Of a stretch of DNA of 64,000 nucleotides, positions 53,291 through 62,007 are shown piece after piece. Position 1 is the first letter of the stretch, and every line of letters starts with the position of its first letter. The DNA lies in NCBI RefSeq assembly GCF_046054155.1, contig NZ_JBEQCT010000003.1:248001-312000 (forward strand). The letters run 5' to 3'. The notes under the pieces are model-generated. The model ran no database searches, had not been told where the DNA came from, and saw only the letters and a list, made by a program, of their open reading frames with translations. This DNA comes from Celerinatantimonas yamalensis (lineage in GTDB: Bacteria > Pseudomonadota > Gammaproteobacteria > Enterobacterales > Celerinatantimonadaceae). Position numbers and translations under genes: made by a program.

Positions 53291-53350
53291 TTTCGCGAGA
53301 AAAAATTTGTCCGAATTCATACAATTTAATCTCCAAACGCCAACACTCGA
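53291..53350. repeat. Copy 1 of a 60-bp intergenic repeat
   Basis: Begins TTTCGCGAGAAAAAATTTGT and shares about 75-80% of positions, including TTTCGCGAGAAAAA, TTTGTC, GAAT, AATTTAATCT and AAACG-CAACA, with 60863-60922. Lies in the gap downstream of the GH13 gene. Non-coding. Confidence 0.65.
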
Positions 53351-53429
53351 GCCATTGAAGACGGTTACAGATCAGTTTGTGACAAAAAACAGGTAACATC
53401 CGGTTTTTAGCCGGATGGATCGTATTGAA

Positions 53430-54641
53430 TTAGCTATTATCCGCTTCGACAGCATCATAAATTTTTTCAAGCATTTCAGGGATGGCGCTGGTCACACGGT
53501 TCCAACTGGGAATAAAGGGTGTTTCTGACGGACGTTCTAAGAAAATATCACCTGCGCGCATAATTGCTTGAGCAAAGACTTCGACAGCTTCTTCCTCGGC
53601 ATGACGGGCTACAGTCAAACCGTTAATTATTGCATCATTTTGATAGTTATCAATATAATCAAGCGCCATCCGATAATAGGTGGCTTTGAGCGTGCGTAGT
53701 TTACCTGGACTGAAAACATGCCCTTGGGTTGCGAGCTTACGCATGACGGCTTTACTAATATCTGTCGCCATTTTTGCCAAACCATTATCAAAATTATCAA
53801 TACTTAAGTCTTGATGCTTATGATCATAGACATCCGCTAAGTCAACCTGACAGATCCGGTTGACTGAATAGTTGCGGAAAACTTCCGAGAGTACTCCAAT
53901 TTCAAGTCCCCAATCCGAAGGAATGCGAAGGTCGCGTAATACGTTGGTCTGCATCGAGAACTCACCTGCTAATGGATAGCGAAAGCTATCTAAATACTCG
54001 AGGTATTCATCATATCCTTCGATCCTTTTTAAAGCTTTAATCAGTGGTGCAACCAGAAGTCTGGCGACTCGGCCATTTAATTTACCATCGGCGTAACGTG
54101 CATAATAACCTTTACAAAATTGGTAGCTAAAGTGAGGGTTAGCGACAGGATAAAAGAGCCGAGCCAACATATCGCGCGAGTAGGTGGTGATGTCACAATC
54201 ATGCAGTGCGACGGCCTTACCCTGGCCGGAAGCAAGCACATAACCAATGCAATACCAAACGTTCCGTCCTTTGCCAGCTTCTTGTGGGGCCAAGTGAGCG
54301 GTTGCTAACTGGCTGTCTAGTTCACGTAAACGCGGGCCATCATTCCATAGAATACGGACTCGTTGAGGCAGAACACTAAAAAATTCTTGGGCAAAGAGAA
54401 ACTCATCACGAGTTGCGTTATCCAGACCTATGACGATCTCAGATAAATAAGGGACGTGTTTGAGTTCTTCAACAATTTGTGTCAGTGCGGGTCGTTTCAG
54501 TTCAGCAAATAGCGATGGAAGGACCAGCGTCATCGGTCGAATCCGTGAAAAGCTAATTAACTCTTGTTCCAGTTGGTTAATTGGGCGGCGAGTCAAGTTG
54601 TGCAATGTAGTGATGAGGCCACTTTGATAAAAATCAGCCAT
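53430..54641 (-). CDS. gpgS: Glucosyl-3-phosphoglycerate synthase
   Basis: GT81-type retaining glycosyltransferase that joins NDP-glucose to 3-phosphoglycerate, the first step to the compatible solute glucosylglycerate. The start is ATG 54641 (MADFYQSGLITTLHNL), 8 nt behind AAGGAG, giving 403 residues; a much longer frame running into gpgP is not credible. Motifs: LVLPSLFAELKRPAL near the N-terminus, GKGRNVWYCIGYVLASGQG and the metal-binding DCD in VALHDCDITTYSRD (about 145). It overlaps the gpgP 3' end by 8 bp, so the two are coupled. Confidence 0.91.
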   Translation of the reverse strand: MADFYQSGLITTLHNLTRRPINQLEQELISFSRIRPMTLVLPSLFAELKRPALTQIVEELKHVPYLSEIVIGLDNATRDEFLFAQEFFSVLPQRVRILWNDGPRLRELDSQLATAHLAPQEAGKGRNVWYCIGYVLASGQGKAVALHDCDITTYSRDMLARLFYPVANPHFSYQFCKGYYARYADGKLNGRVARLLVAPLIKALKRIEGYDEYLEYLDSFRYPLAGEFSMQTNVLRDLRIPSDWGLEIGVLSEVFRNYSVNRICQVDLADVYDHKHQDLSIDNFDNGLAKMATDISKAVMRKLATQGHVFSPGKLRTLKATYYRMALDYIDNYQNDAIINGLTVARHAEEEAVEVFAQAIMRAGDIFLERPSETPFIPSWNRVTSAIPEMLEKIYDAVEADNS

Positions 54642-55581
54642 AGTATCTCTCCTTAGGTACATAGTGCTCGATGACACGTAGCAATGCGGCTTGCCAACCA
54701 GCAGGGCCAATGCGTTGAGTGTAGATTCGATTTGGCCGACAATTGCCAAGATTGAGTCGATGTTGACCATTATGCGAGCGAATAGCGATAGCCACATCGG
54801 CTTCATCAAGCATGGTCTGGTCATTGGGGCCATCGCCAAGAGCAACTTGGATAAATGTCTGAGTCGGCGATTGCTGCTGATAGCAGCGGGTGAGCCAGTG
54901 CATGGCAGCCGCTTTATCACTCTCACTTTTTACATGCCCAAATCGTCCGCCTTGGATCACGATGAGCTGCTGCAATTTAAGCTTTTGTTTAAACAGTTCA
55001 AGATCGCCCGATTCCCAAACAATCGGTTCAGATGCGAGCCGTTTACGGCTCATTTGGGCTTGTTCTAACGATAAACCTGTAATATTGGCTACTTCTTGGG
55101 CAGACATGTCTTGAAAGCCACGAAATTCAAATTCGCCAGTGCGGCGCAGTTGTTGTAAGAGCCGACAAATACTGGCATACGAACGGCCAAAGCGCTTGAT
55201 GAAATAACGATGTCCACTCGCATCTTCTGCAATTTCGTCATGCTCGGGTAATTGATTGAAATAATTTTCAGGGATAGCAATAGCCGCCCCATTTTCAGTA
55301 ACAAACGGGTGAAACCCCCCCATTTGTGAGACCAGTTCTGCTGTTTCAGTAAAGGTTTTACTGGTGTTCAGAATAAGGGGAATATTGTAGCGAAATAGCT
55401 GAAGTAAGGCCGGTTTAGCAGCTTCATAGCTGTAGTCATGATGATCCAATAAAGTGCCGTCTAAATCACTAAATACGAGCAATTTAGGTGGGTTAACTTT
55501 AGTCCTAGCTAATGCTGAGTTTTGATAATGTGGGTATGCTGTTTTATGCTGCGCGTCCACGGCGTTGGTACGGTTAGCCAT
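54634..55581 (-). CDS. Glucosyl/mannosyl-3-phosphoglycerate phosphatase (HAD-IIB)
   Basis: Removes phosphate from the GpgS product to release glucosylglycerate. The 315-residue HAD protein has motif I FSDLDGTLLDHHDY (D39, D41), motif II LILNTSKTFTE, and a C-terminal VALGDGPNDQTMLDEADVAIAI with the metal Asp pair. It resembles the mannosyl-3-phosphoglycerate phosphatase/YedP family; pairing with gpgS makes glucosyl-3-phosphoglycerate the likely substrate (GpgP role). ATG is 6 nt behind GGAG. First gene of the two-gene operon. Confidence 0.89.
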   Translation of the reverse strand: MANRTNAVDAQHKTAYPHYQNSALARTKVNPPKLLVFSDLDGTLLDHHDYSYEAAKPALLQLFRYNIPLILNTSKTFTETAELVSQMGGFHPFVTENGAAIAIPENYFNQLPEHDEIAEDASGHRYFIKRFGRSYASICRLLQQLRRTGEFEFRGFQDMSAQEVANITGLSLEQAQMSRKRLASEPIVWESGDLELFKQKLKLQQLIVIQGGRFGHVKSESDKAAAMHWLTRCYQQQSPTQTFIQVALGDGPNDQTMLDEADVAIAIRSHNGQHRLNLGNCRPNRIYTQRIGPAGWQAALLRVIEHYVPKERYYG

Positions 55582-55884
55582 GCAATACTCCGATTATTAG
55601 CTGCGTAAAAGAAACGAGTTCGTTTGAACTAGCACAAACGAACCTGATTAAGAAACTATTGCAGTATCAATGCCAAAATATAGTTTTAGTGGTGAAAGAA
55701 TCGATGAGCACTGTAATAACTGATGTTATTGAGGCGATCATGATTAAATTTTAGTCGATGATTATGAGATTTGCGTGACGCAATCGCGCTAGTTTTGCAC
55801 TTTTTTGGTGCATTTCTCGTGATTTCGGCTGTTGCACGCATAGTCAAGCCAGTTAAAATAGGTTTATGATTGGCTTTGCAAGGG
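55582..55884. other. Divergent promoter region gpgP / phoB
   Basis: About 300 bp, AT-rich, no gene. Carries the gpgP promoter on the left; the phoB Pho box follows at its right edge. A GCACTTTTTTGGTGC hairpin lies near 55797-55811. Confidence 0.5.
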
Positions 55885-55918
55885 TTGTCATAAAAATGTC
55901 ACTGAAAATCCGCATAAT
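55885..55918 (+). promoter_or_regulatory. Pho box and promoter of phoBR
   Basis: TTGTCATAAAAATGTCAC (55885-55902) contains two direct 7-mers of the PhoB consensus (TGTCAT/TGTCAC) spaced 11 bp start to start. CATAAT at 55913-55918, 10 bp further on, is in the right place for a PhoB-activated -10 box. phoB starts at 55949, so phoBR is probably autoregulated. Confidence 0.88.
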
Positions 55919-55948
55919 TGTCAAACTATCTTAGATTAGGGTATTGGA

Positions 55949-56641
55949 ATGCCTAGAAGAATTTTAATTGTTGAAGATGAAGCGCCTATTCGCGAAATGC
56001 TGTGTTTTGTGCTCGAACAACATGGTTATGAGCCGCTTGAAGCTGGTGATCTGGAACAGGCACAGCAATTATTGGTCGAACCTTATCCTGAATTAGTGAT
56101 GCTGGATTGGATGTTGCCTGGTGGAAGTGGATTATCGTTATTAAAATCGATGAAACGCAACGATGCTACACGTCAAATCCCAGTGATTATGCTTACAGCT
56201 AAAGGTGAAGAAGAAGATAAAGTTCAGGGGTTAGAAGCGGGTGCCGATGATTACCTAACTAAACCTTTTGCGCCTAAAGAGTTAATGGCGCGTGTAAAAG
56301 CGGTGATTCGGCGTGTTTCACCCACATCCTTGGATGACGTGATTCAAGTTCAAGGGCTCTATCTTGACCCAGTTTCTCATCGTGTACTTGCCGACAATGA
56401 GCCATTAGATATGGGGCCAACAGAGTTTAATTTGTTGCACTTCTTTATGACTCATCCTGAGCGGGTTTATAGCCGTGAACAATTGCTCAACCAAGTGTGG
56501 GGGACCAATGTTTACGTTGAAGACCGTACTGTTGATGTGCATATTCGCCGTTTACGAAAAGCGATAGCTTTGCATGAGTATGATAAACTAATTCAAACTG
56601 TTCGCGGTTCTGGGTACCGCTTTTCAACTAGGATTAAGTAA
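55949..56641 (+). CDS. phoB: Phosphate regulon response regulator PhoB
   Basis: OmpR-type response regulator, 230 residues. Receiver domain with E10/D11-type acidic pocket (VEDEAP), phosphoacceptor Asp53 in MLDWMLPG, Thr in IMLTAKGEEE and Lys in YLTKPF; winged-helix effector from about 130 (YSREQLLNQVWGTNVYVEDRTVDVHIRRLRK, abbreviated core VWGTNVYVEDRTVD). Followed after 3 bp by phoR and preceded by a Pho box. Confidence 0.97.
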   Translation: MPRRILIVEDEAPIREMLCFVLEQHGYEPLEAGDLEQAQQLLVEPYPELVMLDWMLPGGSGLSLLKSMKRNDATRQIPVIMLTAKGEEEDKVQGLEAGADDYLTKPFAPKELMARVKAVIRRVSPTSLDDVIQVQGLYLDPVSHRVLADNEPLDMGPTEFNLLHFFMTHPERVYSREQLLNQVWGTNVYVEDRTVDVHIRRLRKAIALHEYDKLIQTVRGSGYRFSTRIK

Positions 56642-56644
56642 TCG

Positions 56645-57949
56645 ATGCTTATGCCTGATACTTTGGGCCAACTGCTATGGCGGTTGGTTTGTATCTATAC
56701 GCCTTTTTTGTTAGTAGGGTGGTTTTTTAACCATATTTTTCTCGCCTTATTCCTTGCCAGTGTTAGCCATATTTCTTGGTTTTATTATCAACAACGTAAG
56801 TTGCTCAACTGGCTTTATGTCGATAAACGATTGACACCGCCACAAGGCAGTGGCAGTTGGCAACCTGTTTTTTATGGTATTTATCAACTGGTCAAACGCC
56901 GACTTAATCGCGAGCGCGAGTTAGCACATTTAATGAAGTCGTTTCGTTTAGGCGCTGAATCGCTCCCTGATGCGATTGTGGTGTTTAGCGCACATGATGA
57001 AATAGTTTGGTGCAATCGTCTAGCGTCAGAATTTCTTGGATTTAAGTGGCCTATCGACTCAGGCCAACATGTCTCCAACTTGATTCGCCATCCCGTCTTT
57101 GTTCATTACATCCAGCAACGCCAATTTGATAATGGCATTGAAATTGTTAGCCCCAACCGTACCGACTTAACCCTTGAGTGCCGTGTGATGCCCTACGGCA
57201 CACAATTTTTGATGATTGTGCGAGATGTCACGCAGCAACGAAAACTGGAAAAAATGCGTAAGCATTTTATCTCTAACGTCTCCCATGAGCTGCGTACACC
57301 ATTAACGGTGCTGCGCGGGTATTTAGAGATGCTTGATGATGAATTGCCCGATCCTGCTATTTGGATACGGGCGCATCAAATGATGAGTGAACAAGCTATT
57401 CGCATGGATAATTTGGTTAATCAGTTGTTGGTGTTAGCGCGCATTGAGGCCGCCCCCGTGATTAGTGCCCAAGAAGAAATTGATGTACCCAAGTTAATGG
57501 ATATTTTAGAACATGAAGTCCGGCAATTGGCATCGAATAAAGAACTCACGTTCTGTTTTAAAGTGGATGAATGCTTGTGGATGCGAGGAAGTATTGAGCA
57601 GATGCGCAGCGCGTTTACGAACTTGGTCCACAATGCTGTTAAATATTGTAATCAACCTGGGCATATTGAAGTCAGTTGGCAATGTGACTCACAATGTGGG
57701 CGTTTTGCGGTGACAGATAGTGGGCCAGGGATCTTGCCTAAACATTTGCTACGATTAACCGAACGTTTTTATCGGGTGGATAAAGATCGATCGCGAGATA
57801 CAGGCGGAGCTGGTCTAGGGTTGTCGATTGTCAAACATGCTTTGCAACACCATCGCAGTGAGTTATCCATCGATAGTGAATTTGGTAAAGGCAGTTGTTT
57901 TAGCTTTATTATTCCAGATGACTTGATGTTGCACAAAGACCACGAGTAG
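56645..57949 (+). CDS. phoR: Phosphate regulon sensor kinase PhoR
   Basis: Membrane histidine kinase, 434 residues. N-terminal membrane anchor (two hydrophobic segments in residues 8-45), PAS domain (about 95-195), DHp with His214 in SNVSHELRTPLTVLRGYLEML, and CA domain with N box (FTNLVHNAVKYCN), G1 (VTDSGPGI), F (FYRVDKDRS) and G2 (GGAGLGLSIVKHAL) boxes. No large periplasmic domain, as in E. coli PhoR. Operon with phoB. Confidence 0.96.
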   Translation: MLMPDTLGQLLWRLVCIYTPFLLVGWFFNHIFLALFLASVSHISWFYYQQRKLLNWLYVDKRLTPPQGSGSWQPVFYGIYQLVKRRLNRERELAHLMKSFRLGAESLPDAIVVFSAHDEIVWCNRLASEFLGFKWPIDSGQHVSNLIRHPVFVHYIQQRQFDNGIEIVSPNRTDLTLECRVMPYGTQFLMIVRDVTQQRKLEKMRKHFISNVSHELRTPLTVLRGYLEMLDDELPDPAIWIRAHQMMSEQAIRMDNLVNQLLVLARIEAAPVISAQEEIDVPKLMDILEHEVRQLASNKELTFCFKVDECLWMRGSIEQMRSAFTNLVHNAVKYCNQPGHIEVSWQCDSQCGRFAVTDSGPGILPKHLLRLTERFYRVDKDRSRDTGGAGLGLSIVKHALQHHRSELSIDSEFGKGSCFSFIIPDDLMLHKDHE

Positions 57950-57982
57950 CGGTTCATCAATGATTGATCATGGGTAGATAAC

Positions 57983-58013
57983 AAAAAGCCATCGTTATTC
58001 ACGATGGCTTTTT
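57983..58013. terminator. Strong bidirectional terminator between phoR and ppk
   Basis: Perfect stem AAAAAGCCATCGT / ACGATGGCTTTTT with a short TATTC-type loop, serving both converging genes. Confidence 0.93.
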
Positions 58014-58031
58014 GCTTCGTGTCGATTGGGT

Positions 58032-60140
58032 TTATTCGTTCAGCTTCTTCAGTCTCAACTGTTGTTCATGCAGTTTAATGTATTCATAGGTAGCAATTTG
58101 TGAGCGGATTTTACGCCGATTCCCCCGCTGGACATACTGGTTAGACTGGTTCTTATCCATAATCCGAGCCTTGGTGGTATCAATGAATTGCAACTCGATG
58201 AGCTCATGAATATAACGTTTTAATTCTGGGTCATAGATAGGGCAACCCACTTCGATACGCTGATCGATATTACGCGTCATCCAATCGGCCGATGAGATAT
58301 ATGTTTTATTTTCGCCACTACTGTGAAATATGAATACGCGCGGATGCTCGAGAAAACGGTCCACAATACTAATGATTGAAATGTTGTCACTAAGCCCTGG
58401 GATCTCAGGAATCAGACTGCACATGCCACGAACAATCATGCGTATTTGTACGCCTGCTTTACTGGCTGCATAAAGTCGATTGATTAATCCTACATCAACA
58501 AGGTTGTTTACTTTCACGGTAATGGCTGCGGGTTGATTCGCATTCGCCTGGCGAATTTCATTATCAATCAGGCTATAGAGTCGCCGCCGCGATTCAATTG
58601 GTGAGATAATCAAATGATTAAATTTATAACGCCGGTAGGGACGCTCAATAAACTTGAAGACGTTGTTGACCTCTTCACTGATCTCTTGATTTTTAGTAAA
58701 CAGCGCAAAGTCAGTGTATATCTTGGCTGTTTTTTCATGAAAGTTTCCCGTACCGATATGTGCGTAATAACGGAGTTGCCCCTCTTCGATACGTTGGACC
58801 AAAAGCAATTTGGAGTGAATTTTTAAGCTCGGTAAGCCAAACACAACACGAACGCCAGCCTCTGTTAACTGCTGTGCCCATTCAATATTGGCTTGCTCAT
58901 CAAACCGTGCCCGCAGCTCAACGACAACAGTGACACGTTTGCCATTGTGAGCTGCTTCAATAAGAGAGTGCATAATCCGCGAATTAGTTGCAACTCGGTA
59001 GATATTGATTTTAATCCCTTGAACGGCGGGATCAAAACTGGCTTGTCGGACCAACTCACTTAAGTAACTAAATTTTTGATACGGATAATACAAGAGTACA
59101 TCTTGCTGGCTAATAGCCTCAAACGCGGTGTTGTAGCGATCAAATTGGTTACTATTCAGTGCCGGTAACTTAGGGTGTTCTAAATACTTACGTCCAAGGT
59201 TTGGAAAGCTCATTAAGTCTCTGAAACTATGGTAACGACCGCCGCCACGAATATGATCATAGGAGGATATATGGAGCTTCTCTTTGAGCAGCTCAAGTAG
59301 GTCTTGCGGCATCTGTTCATCGTATACAAAGCGCACTGGTTCAGCGGTTAAACGCTGCTTTAGGCCTTCTGACATGGCTTCTAATAGACTTAAATCGACT
59401 TCATCGGTCAAATCGTACTCTGCATCACGGGTCATTTTGATCGAATGCGCACAGATTTCATCGTATTTAAAAAAACCAGAGAAAATATCATTCAAGCTAA
59501 AGCGAATGATATTGTCTAAAATAATCAGCGATTTTTTCTTGCGGCTTCCCTCTGGTGGCAAGCCAACAAACCGAGGCAGGTCGTCTGTTGGGATTTCAAC
59601 GAGTGCATAACGTAAGTTAATGAGAGCATTCTCATTTTCGCTATCATGGTCAGCCATTCGAACGGCTAAATAGGTATGATCGTCTTTGAGAAAATCGATC
59701 AAATTGATCTCTTTGGTAATGATAATCGGTGTGATGTGGCGGAGTATTTTATTTTGGAAGTATTGGTTGAGCCATTTTTGATGAAATAGGCTAAGCTGGG
59801 TTTCGTTAATTAAGAAAATATTACGCCGTACTAACGCGATGATTAGTTCACGATAGGTTTCATCAAATGCACTATCAAGTTGCGCGGTTTTGCTTTGAAT
59901 TTTGCTTAAGAGGTGTTTAGCCCCTTGATGATCATCATTGTTGTAGCGACTCAGTAACATCCGCCGTTTTACATCAGCGACTCGAACTTTAAAAAATTCG
60001 TCTTGGTTACTCGAAAAAATCCCTAAAAAGCGCATTCGTTCAATCAGAGGCACACTTTTGTCTTGTGCTTCTTGCAGTACGCGTTCATTAAAAGATAACC
60101 AACTGAGCTCTTTTTCTAAGAAGAGCTTTTCATCACTCAT
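58032..60140 (-). CDS. ppk: Polyphosphate kinase 1
   Basis: Polymerises the gamma-phosphate of ATP into inorganic polyphosphate at the membrane. The start is ATG 60140 (MSDEKLFLEKELSWLSFNE), 6 nt behind AGGAG, giving 702 residues. Active-site features: IYRVATNSRIMHSLIEAA, the phosphoacceptor His near 438 in LKIHSKLLLVQR, YAHIGTGNFHEKTA, and the second His motif in RVFIFHSSGE. The usual partner ppx is not next to it on either side. Converges with phoBR. Confidence 0.95.
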   Translation of the reverse strand: MSDEKLFLEKELSWLSFNERVLQEAQDKSVPLIERMRFLGIFSSNQDEFFKVRVADVKRRMLLSRYNNDDHQGAKHLLSKIQSKTAQLDSAFDETYRELIIALVRRNIFLINETQLSLFHQKWLNQYFQNKILRHITPIIITKEINLIDFLKDDHTYLAVRMADHDSENENALINLRYALVEIPTDDLPRFVGLPPEGSRKKKSLIILDNIIRFSLNDIFSGFFKYDEICAHSIKMTRDAEYDLTDEVDLSLLEAMSEGLKQRLTAEPVRFVYDEQMPQDLLELLKEKLHISSYDHIRGGGRYHSFRDLMSFPNLGRKYLEHPKLPALNSNQFDRYNTAFEAISQQDVLLYYPYQKFSYLSELVRQASFDPAVQGIKINIYRVATNSRIMHSLIEAAHNGKRVTVVVELRARFDEQANIEWAQQLTEAGVRVVFGLPSLKIHSKLLLVQRIEEGQLRYYAHIGTGNFHEKTAKIYTDFALFTKNQEISEEVNNVFKFIERPYRRYKFNHLIISPIESRRRLYSLIDNEIRQANANQPAAITVKVNNLVDVGLINRLYAASKAGVQIRMIVRGMCSLIPEIPGLSDNISIISIVDRFLEHPRVFIFHSSGENKTYISSADWMTRNIDQRIEVGCPIYDPELKRYIHELIELQFIDTTKARIMDKNQSNQYVQRGNRRKIRSQIATYEYIKLHEQQLRLKKLNE

Positions 60141-60555
60141 AACCACTCCTGTTTCAGGGCGATGCTTATAGACGTTATCGAGCACAAGTCGAGAACGTGA
60201 CTCGATTTGGTGCCATTGTTAGCAAATGCCATACTTGACATCCCTTTGAAAAAAGACCCAAAGTTGGTCTATAGCATAATCCATTGTTGCTCCATTATTA
60301 TGACGTCTTTGGCAAATTATCTATACGAATGAATAACAAATAGCATCGTTGGGTTCGTCTATGTCTCAAGAGATGAACATCATCATTCGATAACAGCTGT
60401 AATAATTGTCGCAGATTAAGTCTACGGTCAATTGATAACCCAAGGGTATAGTGACGATACTGTTTGATGGTTATTCACACTAACATGGCACATGGCGGCC
60501 CTATTATTCGAGTTGCTTTGCAAGGTGTCTAGGGATGACTCTCAGATTGATGAAA

Positions 60556-60588
60556 TTGTCATGAAAATGTCATATAGATGCTTATAAT
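60556..60588 (+). promoter_or_regulatory. Orphan Pho box with TATAAT box
   Basis: TTGTCATGAAAATGTCAT (60556-60573) has two direct PhoB 7-mers with the same 11-bp spacing as the phoB promoter; TATAAT follows at 60583-60588, 9 bp downstream. By this geometry transcription would start near 60595 and run rightward, toward the 3' end of the opposite-strand acpH gene. No ordinary gene lies in its path before acpH. Confidence 0.8.
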
Positions 60589-60862
60589 TTAGCACTTTAT
60601 TGATATTGGTACGCATATTTAGAGAGTTATCTAGGGTTTGGTGACGTTTTAAGGGCCTTTTTGCGGCTCGGTGAGCTTTTAGGCAAAGCTTGTATCGTGT
60701 CGTTATTTTAAACAACTGGCTGATAACGGATCAGAAATGCTAGCCAGATTCTGCCATTATTTTATGGGGGTTACAGAAGGGCTTGTTTGATAATGCGCAG
60801 CACAGACTTTTTCGTCACTCACAGCTTGTCACTCATTTGGGATCATTTACCAGCGTTTTTCA

Positions 60863-60922
60863 TTTCGCGAGAAAAACTTTGTCAGAATGAGCAAAATTTA
60901 ATCTTGAAACGTCAACATGGCC
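60863..60922. repeat. Copy 2 of a 60-bp intergenic repeat
   Basis: Begins TTTCGCGAGAAAAACTTTGT; counterpart of 53291-53350, in the same orientation. It lies 20 bp beyond the 3' end of acpH. Non-coding; its role is unknown. Confidence 0.65.
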
Positions 60923-60941
60923 TAGATATGAGCGATTGGGT

Positions 60942-61568
60942 TTAGTTGTCATCAAACGATGGTCGCGACTGAACTGCTTGTACACTGTGCCGTGCCGCCG
61001 TATGCCAAAGTGGGGCATAATGGTGTAACGCATCGATCAGTTGGGTAAATTTTTGGCTTAAATGGTCATGGTGTGTTTGTAATGAGCAACACAGCGCTGC
61101 CACAGGCATAGGGCGGCGTATTCGCTGGCTAATATGGGCGAGGGCATTTTGGATAAATACTCGTTTTTCATAGCGATTGAGCCAATCATATTCGATCATT
61201 TGATGGGCAACATGGGCGGCAGAATGAGGGAGTGGCGATTGGGTTAATTGCAAATAAACCGATTGACTAAACTCACTTAAAGAAAGTGATGAACAAGTTG
61301 GCCAGCTACAGGCTAGCTGGTAGTCCCAATATAGATCGAGAGCGATAGGCGCATAACGACGCTGTTCGCCTGGAAAAAGCGCAGTTAATTGCTCATCAAT
61401 CACCCACTGGTCAATCCAACTGTCTAATTGACGATGTAGTAAGATCCCAATTTGCTCGCTTTGTGTGTGAGATTGCCAAGCGTGACCTTTGACAAAATCG
61501 CCAAGCAATGCGCCGACAAATGATGTTTTGGTTTGAGCGGCTAGATAGAAATGACCTAAATAGTTCAT
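60942..61568 (-). CDS. acpH: Acyl carrier protein phosphodiesterase
   Basis: Removes 4'-phosphopantetheine from holo-ACP. The 208-residue HD-fold protein begins MNYLGHFYLA and has FVGALLGDFVKG (metal-binding GDF), GILLHRQLDSWID and DLYWDYQLA, all typical of AcpH/YajB. Slightly longer than E. coli (193), with an extra C-terminal tail (SVQAVQSRPSFDDN). Divergent from queA, as in E. coli. Confidence 0.93.
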   Translation of the reverse strand: MNYLGHFYLAAQTKTSFVGALLGDFVKGHAWQSHTQSEQIGILLHRQLDSWIDQWVIDEQLTALFPGEQRRYAPIALDLYWDYQLACSWPTCSSLSLSEFSQSVYLQLTQSPLPHSAAHVAHQMIEYDWLNRYEKRVFIQNALAHISQRIRRPMPVAALCCSLQTHHDHLSQKFTQLIDALHHYAPLWHTAARHSVQAVQSRPSFDDN

Positions 61569-62007
61569 CTTCTGATTGTAATCGGCTTTGGTGAGAAAAA
61601 ATAGCTCTACTTTTATCGTCTGTTTTGGAGCTTATGGGACTATCGATGAGGGGCATGCAAGAAATAAATTATTATAATCTGTTATATATATCAATATGTG
61701 TCGCCATCTGTCTCGTTAATGATATGAATCAATTCACGCATTATTGTTACTTTTCAACTGTGACTAAGGTCTGCAGATTGGCTATGGTTATCAACGCGGT
61801 GTCCGTAAAAGAGGTCACCTAAACAGATGTATTGTGATCGACCCTTTAGTCTGTCATTTAACTACTGTTCCCTACTTTTTAATGCATTTTTTTCTGCCTC
61901 GTTGTCTCTGCCGTTGACGGCTAAGTGTGATTAACGACAGAATCACTTGAAAAGCCAGCACCCCGTCACTAGACTAGCGAGCTGTTTTTGGTCGTAGGTC
62001 GAAGAGA
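61569..62007. other. Divergent acpH / queA intergenic region
   Basis: About 440 bp, AT-rich on the left, with no gene I can support. It should carry both divergent promoters. A short inverted repeat (GCCGTTGACGGC, 61911-61922) lies about 85 bp before queA. Confidence 0.5.

Larger units (their letters stand above)
60141..60941. other. 800-bp gap with an orphan Pho-type promoter and a repeat copy
   Basis: No convincing gene. The left part should contain the leftward ppk promoter. From 60556 a rightward Pho box and -10 box are present (listed separately), pointing at about 350 bp with no credible CDS; a 17-codon frame at 60738 (MLARFCHYF start, GGA upstream) is the best I can find. Copy 2 of a 60-bp repeat lies at 60863-60922. 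Confidence 0.5.

Noticed and set aside
61625..61822. 65-codon plus-strand frame between acpH and queA
   Set aside because: Low-complexity, no ribosome site, overlaps the expected divergent promoters.
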